Origin: Brachycybe producta
Lineage: Eukaryota > Arthropoda > Diplopoda > Playtdesmida > Andrognathidae
Assembly: GCA_036925085.1 (NCBI GenBank)
Contig: JAUPFP010000024.1
Coordinates: 1,832,001 to 1,896,000, forward strand
Direction: 5' to 3'
DNA length: 64,000 bases
The notes under the pieces were generated by a model that was not told the DNA's origin, ran no database searches, and was given only the letters and a program-made list of their open reading frames with translations. The position numbers were made by a program, and so were the translations under genes. Shown one piece after another: positions 47,492 to 59,850 of this stretch (positions within the stretch are counted from its first letter, which is position 1; each line of letters opens with the position of its first letter).

Positions 47492-48369
47492 TTCGTCTGA
47501 CTTTTTCCTTCAAATTTCTTGCATGAATGTTTTTTGTGAGACGATTTCATCCCATTTCGAAATCTTAAGTTAACTGTTCAAAAGTTAAAAGATTTTTTTT
47601 AGCAATGATCTTATTTTTTTTTATAAAGATTTTAAACTTTTCTTTCTGAAAACAGAAAAAACAACAAAACAATTGGGTGTGGGTGGGTAATTATCATTGA
47701 AGCATTTCTTCCGCAACTTAAAAAAAAAATTTTCTACTGACAAAATGAGGTGTGTGTTTATAAATTGTGAAGGTGGACTAAGGAGGAGATTAGTGAAGAA
47801 CGGGGAAGAAAAGAGAGAGGTTAGTTAGGTGTGTGTGTGTAATAATTATAAAGTTTACTATAAAATTACTTTTGGAAATGTTCAAGTTCACCGTCAATAA
47901 AAAAAACCAAGAACTGAACTTAATATTAATTGTTGTGATCAGGTTTATAAGTTACTCTTATAAAAAAAACCTCCGATATGTCGGTCTAGTCTATAATGTT
48001 TCTTAACAAATTAACAATTATAATTAATGAAAGTTTTAGTAAATAAAAAAGAAATCTGTTGAATTGTTGTACTTTTTTTTAAAAGTTTGAAACAACAAAC
48101 TTTACAATTGTGTATTTTTTTTTAATTTAAAAACTGATTAAGATCTAAAGGTGGTTTTTTTTTTGTTATGTTTGGCAATTGTCTTTCTTGCGTTATGGTT
48201 TTTCTATCAGATTTTATTTAAGGTCGTGGTGGGGAGTCACGGCTAAAAGTGTTATTTCAGTTAGTTCATTGTTGAAGCTTTTTTTTTTCTTAAAAAAAAA
48301 GACGAGAAAATGCAATAATGCAAAATTGCAACAACAAAAAATCCGGAAACCTAAAGAATATTTCCGTTA
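47492..48369. other. Intronic sequence, no gene seen
   Basis: AT-rich with poly-A/T runs; no coding or transposon structure recognised. Confidence 0.5.
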
Positions 48370-49120
48370 ACATTGTAAAACTAAACTTTTTATAGATCAA
48401 AAAATTAAAAAAAAGCTTATTTTGAAAGATATCTACATTAAAATAGCCTTAAGTGATTGAGCTACCCTTCTAGTTTCTAAAACACTTCGAAGTTTCACTT
48501 AATTTTGCTACTCAAATTAAAAGTGTGTTAAAAACTAGAACGATAGCTTAAATCACTTGATAGTATTTTCATGTTATTTTTCAAAATAACCTTTTTAGAG
48601 ACAAAAAAAATGGATAAAATAGCGTCTATACTCAGAAGTTACTCCTCAATCAAGCATAAAATGCTTATTTTGAAAGATATCAACGTAAACATATAACCTT
48701 AAGTGTGATTGAGCTACTCTTCTAGTTTCTAAAACTTAATTCAAATGTTTAAAACTACAATGGTAGCTTAAATCACTTATAAGGATATTTTCATATTTTA
48801 GTATATCTTTCAAAATAAACTTTTTATTGATAAAAATTTTAAAATATCACCCGCTTAAATTTGGGTCATTTTCAAACTAACATAAAAAGCTTATTTTAAA
48901 AGATAATCAACATGAAAATATTTTTTTAAAATGGTGGCGAGAGCTACTCTTCTAGTTTTTAAAACATTCTTCTAATAGAGATTCTCTTCATTTTGCTCTT
49001 CTGAGAAACAGGAATAACCACTTTAAAAGCAATTTTAAAAAGCTAGAAGGGTAATTTTAAGTGTTTAAGCAACCGTTCTAGTTTCTAAAGCACTTTTCAA
49101 GTTTTTATTTTGATTGTTGC
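48370..49120. repeat. Cluster of four family A copies or halves
   Basis: Successive arms at about 48375, 48466, 48527, 48714, 48755, 48947, 49035 and 49075 (ACTAGAA...GGTAGC and CTTCTAGTTT) show at least three near-complete copies in tandem plus a short one. Confidence 0.75.
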
Positions 49121-49429
49121 TGCTGCTGCTCCTACTCCTGATACTCAGTTCGAAGGGTGTGTTTTTCACTTAAAAATTCATCTGAAAAAAGAGATCTATG
49201 GACTCCATTCAGTCAGTCAGTGTCCGCTAAAGTAGCGTTCTAGTAACCCATATTAAGTCTCTCTTTCTCCCCCCTTCTTTTATTAAACCCCGATATCATC
49301 TTTTTTTGTTTGCAAGTTGTTCGTTCTACTAGTTGGAGAGAATGTGTCCTGAACGAGAGAAGAATGTTCGTTCTTTCATCAATGAATGAATGATTCTCTC
49401 TCTCTTCGAAAAGTACAAATTTTATTTAC

Positions 49430-49445
49430 CTGTCTCTCTTCCACA
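49430..49445 (-). CDS. Doubtful 16-nt microexon
   Basis: A good acceptor (CTGTCTTCTATAACAG) and donor (CAG|GTAAAT) enclose 16 nt that would read (xxT) V E E R Q and lead in frame to 45122. It requires an upstream exon ending in phase 2, and the MPQ exon ends in phase 0, so it does not fit the simplest model. Listed only because both splice signals are good. Confidence 0.18.
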
Positions 49446-49933
49446 CTGTTATAGAAGACAGTTTTTTTTATTAGCTTTTTACATGTTATTAACAAAAGTT
49501 GGCCCAAAATGCGGCGTTTTGTTCTCTTGATTCTAGAGCAACAAAAAAAACCCCGAAGCAAATGCTTCTTCTTCTTCTAGGAAGATGATTCCTATTGAAA
49601 TCCTGACATACTACACCTAATTCTGAACACTTCATTAGTTTCTCACGGTATTTAACATAACATTGTATGTAATAATGTTTACATATTAGGGTTAAACATG
49701 TTCATCTTCATCATCATCATATGAAATTTAAAAATCTGAACTAGATTTTGACACGCAATCTTGTCTCCACACATTAGGCCTACATTATTAACATAAGAAA
49801 CTTCCTCACCCAAAATTATTAGGCTTTTTTTTTTCTTATTTAAATTCTCATGTGAATTCCACTATAATAAATATATAATATTTAAAAAAAAATGCAGAAC
49901 TGTTGTGATGTAATTTAGTAAGATGTATATGCA
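49446..49933. other. Intronic sequence, no gene accepted
   Basis: An uninterrupted minus frame at about 49500-49690 has no good acceptor and is not accepted. Confidence 0.4.
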
Positions 49934-50675
49934 AAGCCCTGTTTCCACTTGACGAAAAAAAAATGAGTTCTAAACTGGAAAAAAAAAGCTGAAAAATGAA
50001 GCCTCAAGGTAAAGTTGAAAACACATGAATTCATTAAACTTCTTTGGTTTTAGCCAGTTTCTATTTTAGCTTTTGCTTTAATTATTCATTACTTCATCTA
50101 ATCGAATGCATTTTAATTAAGTGCAACTATAGCTTTACCACAAAATAACACTCATTTCAAATTAAAACTATTGATGAAAAAGGACAGTTTATGGTTTAGT
50201 TAAAGAGGGTAGGTCGATTGGGGTTTTTCACACTTCAATTGACCTGACATAAAAATAAAAACAAACCATTACAATGAACAGGAGGAAGGGAGAGGGCCCT
50301 GTTTGTACAACTCTTGTATTGAATTGTTTTTTCTTCTACTTGTACTAATGTTAATAAAGCAAACCATTATAGTGAATAGTTGGGGGGAGCCACGTTTGTG
50401 CTCTTAAATCGAATTGCTTTTCTTCTAATTGAGACAGGGTTATACGACAATGGAATGCTTTTCCTAAACAGGCAATTGATGATGTAATTAATGAATTGTG
50501 GGTGGTATTTTTTTATATTTACCCTCTGCCATAGGCCAACCGGCTGCTTATATAGTATTTTTTTTTTGTAATTGTAATTGTAATCCAAACTAATGGAAAC
50601 TGTTAATTTGATCAGAGCAAACTTGTCATTTTTCACAATTTTAATAATTTTCGTCAAGTGAAAAAAAACAGGGCC
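49934..50675. repeat. Family F MITE (copy 2), about 740 bp
   Basis: AAGCCCTGTTTCCACTTGAC with GAAAA is mirrored by TTTTCGTCAAGTGAAAAAAA and CAGGGCC. The interior matches 14560-14700. The frame 50367-50690 across it is not a gene. Confidence 0.8.
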
Positions 50676-51227
50676 ACCACGCCAATACAAAAAAATGTCA
50701 GTATTTTAACAAAACGAGATTATAATAATGAAACTTTTGAGTACAATGTCAAGGAAGTAATATTTTTTTTGTGTGTTTTAAATTTAGAATATATCTTGAA
50801 AGATGACTTTTTTTTTTCGGTTTCGCGATCATCTTATCCCGTAATAATAATAATAGATGATGATGATGATGATGATGAGGATGAGAAAAAAACTCCTCCT
50901 TTTTGAGGTGTAAAATAAAAAATGAGGACATCAACGTCGTCTATCTTTTGAAAAAGATCTCTCTCTTTTATGTCTACAATGGAAATTCGTGTGAATTTTT
51001 TTAAGTATTATATTTTTTTTAATAATTTCATGTTGGTTTTTTTTAGTTTGGTTGTTTGTGTTTTATAAATTCGAAGGTGAGAAAACATATTTTCTGTTAT
51101 TTTTATAATAATATATAAAAGTGGTAAAGGTCAATGCGATGATTAACCCTAATTTTGTTGAATTGGTGAAAATATAAAAGGATTAACTTCCTGTTACACC
51201 TTATATCTACAACAGTATATTATAATT

Positions 51228-51560
51228 TAACTATAACAGTTAAAAAGAAATTCCTATAGTTCAATTTCTTAGTGGGGGGGGGGAAACAAAAGTGGTTAAA
51301 TTAATCAACCAATGTATAGTTAATTCGCTTGCAGTTATACACACAACATGGTTAACCATATTAGTGATTGGTTAAAGTTTAAAACTTCACTTCATGTTTT
51401 GAACATAAATCTTTAACTATAAGCAAAATGGCAGCCAGTGAAAACACTCAAGATTTTTTTTTTTACTGAAAGAGAGGAAGGAAAACTTTATTTAACTACA
51501 GTTAAAGTGTTTTAAAAATGGCTGACTTCCTAGCTTGACTCCAGTTAACTATATAATCTT
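51228..51560. repeat. Fragment related to the 12228 element
   Basis: GTGGTTAAATTAATCAACCA, ACATGGTTAACCATATTAGT and GGTTAAAG resemble words in 12228-12830. Confidence 0.5.
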
Positions 51561-51589
51561 AGTTATGACCTGGTTTTTAAAGTGTCAGA

Positions 51590-51840
51590 TCTCTGGTTCT
51601 TCTATCTTTCAGGAGGTTAATTAAAAGAAACTTGAAAGTGTTTTAGAAACTAGAAGGGTAGCTCAATCACTTTAAGGGTAATTTCCATGTTTAATATATT
51701 TTAAAATAAGCTTTTTTTTTAATGAGTTTGAAAATGAGTTTAATTTTTGTTTAGAAAACGTTTATTTTGAAAGATATTACAAACATATCCATGTTTGTGA
51801 TATCTTTCAAAATAAACGTTTTCTAAACAACTAATTAAAT
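51590..51840. repeat. Family A MITE with a head-to-head palindrome
   Basis: A left arm GTTTTAGAAACTAGAAGGGT at about 51640 leads to an almost perfect palindrome at 51747-51830, with arms of about 40 bases around a 4-base centre. Confidence 0.8.
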
Positions 51841-52847
51841 GGTTCAGTATTTCTTTTCTGAAATGTAGAATAATCAATTAATCAATCAATTAATCATATC
51901 CAGTATATTAATATAATGAATACAAAGAGGTATTTGGCCAGCTTTTAAGAAAAATAAACCACATCGTGAAATGTGTTTTATATTTACAAAATATGAAATT
52001 TAATAGTTTTTTTTAAGAAAAAAATTAATCAAAATCTCCGTTATAATATTTAAAATCTGTTTATAATGGTAGGAGCCCAATGTCCTAATTAATTTTCAGG
52101 GAGAAAAAAAACTAGGTGATCCAATGCCGCCACACCTTTATAAGTTTATAATAATAACAACCCCTTCAGGGGGGGGGGGCTGTCAAAATAAAGAACAAAC
52201 CTTGATATGCTCATATATAATAATAATAATAATTATTATTATTATTATTATAATAAGCATAATTAATTAAATGAAAATCGGCGTCGATTACATTTTTTTT
52301 TCTCTTTTAAAATTCTAAAATAACCTCTTTTGTGTGTGGTTATCAATTGTGTTTTTATGTTTTAACACCTTTTTGAATGAAACACAAAAAAAAACATATG
52401 TAAATTTAAAGATAAATAGTTAAAACTCATCCTTGAGCAAAAGTTGTTTGAAAAATTAAAATAACCGCATTTGAAATTAACATAAACGGCCTCATTAAAA
52501 AAAATGCCAAAAAAAAAAAAAGTTGATCCAATTTGTTTTTAGTTAAATACAATTAAAACAAAAGGGAGAGAGAGAGAGTAGGAGCGGTCAGTTTGTTAAC
52601 AATTCCTTGTTAGGTAAATATGCAAATGAAGTGTGGCTGGACATTTAGTCTACTTTTTAGTGCTTCTGGGATTTCTTTTGTTTTTTGGTTTTGAAAGAGA
52701 GAACAAACAAAAGTTGTTTTATTCGTTCCATACATGGTCAAGTGTCCAAATACATATAAATATCAACCGAAACAAGTTCATGCTCTTGAGAACCTTTGAA
52801 AAAGCAAGTTCTAGATAGAACTCAAAAGATAACGCAAAGATTATAAC
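51841..52847. other. Intronic sequence, (AAT)n(ATT)n palindrome
   Basis: 52213-52254 is a run of AAT units turning into ATT units, a perfect triplet palindrome. No gene seen. Confidence 0.55.
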
Positions 52848-53162
52848 TAGGGTTCGGATTTTTATGCAAAATCAAGCAAAAAGGTTTCTCAATCTATGGC
52901 CCAAGAGCCAATTGTGAAGTAACAATCCCACCGTTTAGAGATCAATCAACAATTATAATTTTTTTTGTTCAATCAAAAACACCTGGTTAGAGGCTAAAAT
53001 ATTCTAGTTGACAACTGATAGTAACCAGACAGCTAGCCTCCAACCAACCTTGATTAGAAAAAAAAAACATAATTGCAGTTGATGATCATTACTTCACAAT
53101 TGGCACTTGGGACACAGATTGAGAAACCCTTTGCTTGATTTTGCATAAAAATCCGAACCCTA
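52848..53162. mobile_element. hAT-like element, 315 bp
   Basis: TAGGGTTCGGATTTTTATGC and its complement GCATAAAAATCCGAACCCTA are the ends; each TIR runs nearly 50 bases. Perfect 8-bp duplication ATTATAAC (52840-52847, 53163-53170). A decayed related end, TAGGGCTCGGATTTGTATGC, lies near 56203. Confidence 0.93.
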
Positions 53163-53164
53163 AT

Positions 53165-53760
53165 TATAACGATAAAAACTAGAATGGGTAGCTGAATCCA
53201 TTTCAGAGTATTTTTTTCTTATTTTGTGATATCTTACAAAATTAATAAAAAATATCGTTAGCTAAAATTTGGATCATTTTTTTAAACTGATATTATAAAA
53301 TGCTTAATTTGAAAGATATCAACATAAAATTACCCTTATGTGATTGAGTTACCCTTCTAGTTTCTAAAACACTTGTCAAGTTTCAGACAATAACGAGAGT
53401 TCAAGGGGAGTTTACACTTTAAAAAACCAGCTTAAAATGGTTTATTTATTTTTCCATCAAGGATTTTCGAAACTCTTTGATTAAATTTATTCTTTCAGGA
53501 GAAACTAGAAAGTCTTTTTAGAAACTAGAAGGGTAGAATGATTTACTTAAGTGTATTTTCATGTTGATATCTTTCAAAATAAACGTTTTTATAGACAAAA
53601 AATCGTAAAATATCGTTTGCTTAAAGGTGATTTCATTTTCAAACTGAAATATATAAAAAAAACTTATTTTGAAAAATATCAACGTGACAATCACTATTAA
53701 TGTGATTTTCTTGTTACCTTATCTAGTTTCTAACACACTTTCTCCTTAGTTTTTTTTTGC
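53165..53760. repeat. Two family A MITEs
   Basis: Arms at about 53176, 53346, 53518 and 53723 (AAACTAGAA...GGTAG, CCCTTCTAGTTTCTAA, TTTTAGAAACTAGAAGGGTA, TATCTAGTTTCTAAC) define two copies next to each other. Confidence 0.78.
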
Positions 53761-54189
53761 TCCTAAAATGCAAAATATGCAGTTCTAAAATAAGCAGTTC
53801 ATAAAACTTTGAAACTGACTTTGAAATCGTTTTGTTGATAAATTCCGTAAAAGAAAATTCTTTGTTTAGATGTCACTTGTAGTAAATTAGAAATAACATC
53901 AAGAGTTTCGTTGAAATGATCATAAAACAGGGTAAACTCGTAAATTATGTGTTACTTTTTTAAAAAGTTGATGTGAAGTTTTCTTGTAATTTTACTGAGA
54001 AAAAAAGGATGTAATCATTATATAAAATAGACATTAAAATTTAATTGTAAAGTAATAAAAAAATGACTGAAAATTCAATGAGAAATTCAAATAGTAAATA
54101 ATAAAAAAAAACTTCTAAAAGAAGCACGAAATTTTATAATTTGGACAATCTTTTTTTTAAAAAAAGGTTCTTTGATAACAACACCCAAC

Positions 54190-55010
54190 TTATGGTGGTT
54201 TTTAAGCTGTAAACGGGGCCTCTCGAACTCCTGATAAATTCTGTCTTTTCAGGCTTAAAATGAAGAGAAACTTGAAGGTGTTTTAGAAACTAGAAAGGTC
54301 GCCCGATCACTTTAAGGGTATTTTCAAGTTTTGATATCTTGCAAAATAAGCTTTTTATGTTAGTTTGACAACTTGAAAAGCAACTTTAAGCAGACGGTAT
54401 TTTTTTAATTTTTGTCTATAAAAAAGTTTATTTTGAAAGATATCAACATGAAAAAATGTACTCTTTAAGTCAGCAGTCGTCAACCTTTCGGACCTCACGA
54501 ACCACTAAATTCAAAATTTTAAATCCCGCGGACCACTAATATGAATTTTTTTTAAAAAAAAGATAAATCCGTTTGTCAAATAATGATCAGAGAGAACTTC
54601 CATTTTATTAATAGAAAATCTTTAAAGGTTGTTTAATTATAACAAAATTATTAGAAAATAATTGAAGCTTAGGGGAGAAGCAGCGTGTGGTGGGGGAAAC
54701 TGAACGAAACGTAGCTCTCCTCGCGTGCTGTCGTATTTCACGAGAACTGTACTAGGACTCGAGTACATTTCGTGAATTTAGTGCAATAGAAAGGTGAAAA
54801 TTGTCATTCAGAATAGAAGAATTTATTAAGAATGTTTTATTTTGTTTCATTATTAATAAAAACAAAAAGAAAATGCAAATATTGTCCAGATTTTTCTGCG
54901 GACCACCGATTGGCGACTACTGCTTTAAGTGATTCAGTTACCATTCTAGTTTCTAAAACACTTTCAAGTTTTCCTTTTCTGAAAGACGATTGAATGCATT
55001 AAAGAATTTG
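54190..55010. repeat. Family A MITE interrupted by a hAT-like element
   Basis: A long left arm (CTCTCGAACTCCTGATAAAT, GTTTTAGAAACTAGAAAGGT) and right arm (ACCATTCTAGTTTCTAAAAC at about 54940) are separated by 54471-54922. Confidence 0.85.
54471..54922. mobile_element. hAT-like element (complete copy), 452 bp
   Basis: Ends CAGCAGTCGTCAACC and GGCGACTACTG with a perfect 8-bp duplication CTTTAAGT (54463-54470, 54923-54930). Its right half is repeated at the window's left edge (1-261). No transposase frame. Confidence 0.92.
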
Positions 55011-55747
55011 AAAATGAGCTGTTTATAAACCATCTTAACTTGAATATTATAAATTTTTAATTATAGAAAATATGTCTTAGATTAAGCACAGGAGACAAAA
55101 ATGTGTATTTTTGTTTTATTATTAGATTCGGTTGTGTTTTTTTTTTGTGTGTGTGTTCCAAATGAACGAATAAATTAAATATAGTCTTATTATTATTATT
55201 ATTAGCTCGAAGCAATGACCGGGTTTTGTGGTCAAGATGAAATCTGGGACCTGAGAAAATCTCCTTATTTTTTGTAATCACATCATCTTCATCATAACTA
55301 TATTTTGATATCTACTTTAATATATTTTATATATGGAGGTTATTAGAATTATTATTAATCCATCTCTCTCTCTCTTGGGATTTCCTTATTATGTTTTACT
55401 GTTTTTTTTTTATGAAAATCAAATCAAACTTTTCTTAAGTAAATGACCTCCTCCTCCTCCTCCTCCTCCCTCTCTTTATATCATTTTATATATAATTTCA
55501 TTGTATTATTAAATTATTAATCATGATTAATTTGTTTTAGTTGGGGGGGGGGGGAAGTTCTTTATCTTGATGGTCGATTTTAATGTCGGATTTTTTTTCT
55601 TCTTCTTTTTCCGTAAAAATAATAAATTAATAATCAGTATTTTAATCACTTGTTTACACGGTGTTCATAAAAAGCACAAGTTCAAATTAAGAAACAATTA
55701 TCCAATTAGAGAATTACTTTATAATTAAAGGTGGAACAAAAATTCTA
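55011..55747. other. Intronic sequence, microsatellites
   Basis: ATT repeats near 55187-55203, CTC repeat at 55447-55470, poly-G at 55543-55554. The minus frame 55057-55281 has an acceptor-like TTTTCTCAG but no donor and is not accepted. Confidence 0.5.
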
Positions 55748-56162
55748 AATTTTTTCGAATCCGAATCCGAAAAGGTTCTCGAATCTCCCGAATCTCGAAT
55801 CCTTCATATAAGAATTATATATATTATTCGTTAAGAAGATACAAATAAATGAAATGATATTAAATATTTAATTATTAATAATGAATTGAAAACAAGTGTA
55901 GCACTCAGGGTCGCCACAAGGTGATGATATTGGTGATCCGGATACCAACCGAAATTGCAGCAATCGCCAGTTTTTTTGGGTTAGTGAACGCTTCTATTGG
56001 ACGTCAATGTAGTTTAAACTAATTTTTACCAACGTTTTTAACAGGTGTTTTAGGCTAGGGATTCAAAAGACACGCGAAAACAGCGGCAAAGATTTCGAGT
56101 TTTCGAATCTGGAATATTTTTGAAGATTCGCCGGATTCAAGGATTCGAATGTTAAATCCCTA
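55748..56162. repeat. TTCGAAT-type hAT-like element (copy 2, inverted)
   Basis: Inverse copy of 22797-23294 without the internal duplication: GGTTCTCGAATCTCCCGAAT, GGTCGCCACAAGGTGATGAT, ending ATTCGAATGTTAAATCCCTA. Confidence 0.8.
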
Positions 56163-57430
56163 CTTGTGTAATCATTAAGGATTTTTCACCCTACATCATA
56201 ATTAGGGCTCGGATTTGTATGCTCTTTTGATTGCAAAAAGCATAATTATTTTTTGTTTTGTTTGTATTATTCATGATGACAACAACATTTATATCGAAAC
56301 ATAAATTATTTCCGTATTCCTAAATATTATAAACACATTGATATTTAACAATTATGATATTTCTGATAAATAGATATAATCCAAACTAAAGACTTTTCCG
56401 TATTCCGATATATTGAAACAAAAAAGGGGGGAGGGGAAGAAATATAAAGGATACCGAAAACATTATTGAGGTTTTTTAGTTATCAATATTTTTGTTTTTC
56501 ATTATCAATTAATAATATAAATTTTAAATGCTTAAGTTATAACTTATAACAGTTATATTAAATATGATAACTGGTTGGAATGAGAGAGAGAGAGAGAATA
56601 AAAGGGATGACTGATGATGAATGAAAGTGTTCATTGAAGTTTTATAATATAAATGAATGAATGAATACATTTTATAAAAAAAAAAGTGAAAGGGAAACGG
56701 ATGGAGATTCCGGTAACAAACCTTAGATGACAATAAAAATGAAAATGGGCGCAACGCGCCGGAAGTTGACACCACATTTATTTTAACTCAAAAGTGGGGA
56801 ATGAATTTGTGAAAAAAAAAATTTGACAATCTTTTTTTTGTGTATTTTTTTGTTTTTTACAAATAAATCTAAAAAGGGACATCGACCAAATTTTGATAAA
56901 ACTAATAAAAAGTTCATTTCATTATGAATTGAATGAAATTGAGGTGAAAAATTTCACTTTTGTTGTTGTTGTTGTTGTTGTTGTTGTGTCAACAATGAAC
57001 ATTAGGTAAAAATTTGAAAAGAACAAAAAGTTGCCAGGTCGAGTAAAGGTTAATATTGGATTGCAGTTATTATATAAAGTTTACAACTGGGTTAGATATT
57101 AAATTATTAACCATCTTTCTCCATAGACATTATTGACCTCTAACCTCTCACTCTAATTTTGTATACCTTTTTTTCCCCTTTAGGCGCCACGCGTTTTATT
57201 AAATTTGAATGGGAGGGAGGGAGGGCGTCTGAAATTCTCAATGAATGATAATGGCGCCCATCTTTTTTAATAGCTTGACTTTTTCTCTCTCCCCTTTTCG
57301 CCATTATGATAATGATGATGATGATGATAGTAAAAGAAAATACTTTCTCCTTTATGTATACATGCATTTATTATGGTTTACAGACAGACATTTGTTGTAT
57401 TTTTTGTGTCTTTCATCTCAAACGAAGCCA
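56163..57430. other. Intronic sequence, no gene seen
   Basis: GA repeat at 56583-56597, TTG repeat at 56956-56987, GAT repeat near 57310-57328. Small palindrome GGCGCAACGCGCC at about 56748. Confidence 0.5.
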
Positions 57431-57908
57431 AGGGTCGGAGGTGGAGGCTAGCAATACTTCTAGAAGTTGCAGTATATAATGTTCCCTTCAAAGTATGATG
57501 AAAGAAGCAATTGATTAAGCGCCAAAAAGAATAAACGCCAAACATTTGTTGATTAACAGCCTTGGCGCTTATTTTTAAGGAGTTAACTGCAGAGTTATAT
57601 TGGTATGGTTCATCAGCGCCGCCAACGAGAATAGGCGCGCAGCCTATTGCCGTTGGCGGCGCTGACGAACCACACTAACATAACTCTGCAGTTAATGTTT
57701 AGAGGTCTAATAGTATTTTGACGTTTGTCTCCAATTGGCGCTCATTCAATTTGGCGCTAGAGTAGCGCCACTATGAGAGCTTTACATTAGTAGCCATTTT
57801 TAATTAATTGCGGGTGGAGTGGAAGATGTTAATTTGGTCGAAACGCCAAGCACGCTTAGTAATTAGTATTTCTAATGTAATATATTAGTTAGCCTCTACC
57901 TCTAACCC
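57431..57908. repeat. MITE (GGTGGAGGCTA ends, copy 2) with nested hairpin
   Basis: AGGGTCGGAGGTGGAGGCTA mirrors TTAGCCTCTACCTCTAACCC. Its interior has many GGCGC words and contains the hairpin at 57583-57695. Confidence 0.8.
57583..57695. repeat. GC-rich near-perfect hairpin, 113 bp
   Basis: TTAACTGCAGAGTTATATTG then CAGCGCCGCCAACG is mirrored by CGTTGGCGGCGCTGACGAAC and ATAACTCTGCAGTTAA. A stable stem of about 45 bp and a short loop with GGCGCGC. Confidence 0.9.
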
Positions 57909-58339
57909 ATATATCGTCGTTTTAGATGGTTACAACCATCTTTTTATGGGTTAGTTGTGTGGTGATGACTGAGGAGGAGGTTAATATAGAAACAAAAATA
58001 TGAAAAATCTTCTTTTCTTTGAGAGGAGTTTATTTTATACAGGTTTTAAATTTTAATATATTTGTGGTTTTGTCTAGTTGGAGACAATATAACTTTTTTT
58101 AAAAGTTTTTATAAACAAAAACAAAATGTCAGCCATTTTTTTCTTCTTCTAATTGATATTATTAGGTGATTTGGCGGTTTTTATTTATTTTGAAACACAT
58201 TGTGAACACCAATGAACTGGTTAATTATTTTCAAATAGCACAGGTTACATTTTTTTTTGTAACATTTCTGAACTAAACCAGGCTAATTCGATCTAATTTA
58301 GCATCTATTCGACGTGATTTTAAGATAAAAACTGTAATG

Positions 58340-58830
58340 TATGGCAGCAGGGGTGATCGAACTTTTTAAAAGGAGGGCCACAAATGAATGTTGAAAGGGG
58401 GGTTAATTATTAAGAATAAATTACAAAGATTATTGATATTAAGGTGGTTTTAAAGTGTAAACATCTTCTCAAAATGATGAGACATTTGAATGTGTTTTAG
58501 AAACTAGAAGGGTAGCTCAATTAGTTAAGAGAATTTTCATGTTGATATTTTACAAAATAAGCTTTTTGATGACGATATTTTTTTTAAATTATTGTCTATA
58601 AAAAGTTTATTTTGAAATGTATCAATTCATGAAAATTCTCTTAACTGATTGAGCTACTCTTCTAGTTTCTAAACACATTCCAATTTCTCTTAATTTGAAA
58701 CTCTTCCTTCCTCTTCATTATCCTAAATAAAATATTAGCGGTCTAGATAGATAAAAATAGTTTTTTTTTGAGGGCCAGATTACATTTCGCGGGCCATACT
58801 TTTGAGGACCAATATAATTCGCAAATCCGC
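58340..58830. repeat. hAT-like end with family A MITE inside
   Basis: CAGGGGTGATCGAACTTTTT with GGAGGGCCACAAATG at about 58349 is hAT-like; GAGGGCCAGATTACATTTCG with CGGGCCATAC follows at about 58770. Between them a family A copy (58440-58710) has arms GTTTTAGAAACTAGAAGGGT and GCTACTCTTCTAGTTTCTAA. Confidence 0.65.
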
Positions 58831-59629
58831 TTTGTCAATTTTTTTTTTCTTTCTTGACTTTGGCATATTTGTGTGTGTTTGTTGCACATCTTAATGATTG
58901 CCATTGTCCATGATTTTTGCTATATTGTCACGAAAATGCACTTAACTCATTGTAAACGCCGCGTGTACCAGACACACACATTCTAAATAAAAAAAATCCT
59001 TCTGATATAATTTGCTTAATTATCGTTTGTTACTTTTACTTGCTGTAATGAGAAAGAACTTAAAATACTTTGAATGAGTTTTATCTCAAGTTTTTTCTGT
59101 CTTTTTCTGATATACACATTATATAACGAAAAGAAAGTTTATCAAAACTAGTAATTATTATTTTTTTTAAAATTAATATTGTAGGAAATTCTTACAAGAG
59201 GCTAAAAATACGCTTACGGCTTAAGTCTTCCGGATACATTTTTTTAACATTTATAATGGCTAATGGTCGTTTTTCTTAAAAAAAAACGCAAACCTTCAAA
59301 GAATACGAGAAAAAAATAGCAAAAAGAACATTTTTGTTGATTTTTTTCTTTCTCATTCGTTATTTCGTGAACTTAAATTATAAAATATTTTTACAGCTCA
59401 TTTTGCTAATCTTATTTTTTTTTTGTTTCTTAATGTATTACATTAATATTTCAATGAACTCAGAAGACATCAACATGTGTATTTTAAATTAATTTATATA
59501 GTAATATTCAACCTGTTTAGCAATATTTTAACCGGTTAATGTTTTATATATCACACGCACACATATAAATCTGTCAACGTTTTATATTAAGATTGGTTTA
59601 TGAACAGCTGAATTTATTTTTTGGAAATC
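58831..59629. other. Intronic sequence, no gene seen
   Basis: AT-rich with poly-T runs; nothing recognisable. Confidence 0.5.
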
Positions 59630-59850
59630 TTGATTATTAAAAAAACTTAAAAACTAGAAGGGGTAGCTTAATCGGGTATTTTTCAAAATAAACGTTTTTT
59701 TAGGCATTAATTTAAAATATAGTCTTCTTAAAGCTGAGTCATATTTAAAACAGAACATAAAAAGCTTATTTTGAAAGATAGCAAGCAAGCAAGATGAATA
59801 TACTATTTAAGTGGTTGAATTGACCCTCCTAGTTTGTGACAACACGTTAG
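59630..59850. repeat. Family A MITE
   Basis: AAACTAGAAGGGGTAGCTTA and GACCCTCCTAGTTTGTG arms with GCTTATTTTGAAAGATAGC. Confidence 0.72.

Noticed and set aside
49500..49690. Open minus frame reading KYREKLMKCSELG and on for over 50 codons
   Set aside because: No convincing acceptor or donor, low-complexity Arg run from a TTC repeat, and no phase fit.
55057..55281. Minus frame after a TTTTCTCAG acceptor (GPRFHLDHKTRSLL)
   Set aside because: No usable donor before an AAT repeat; not phase-tested by any neighbour.
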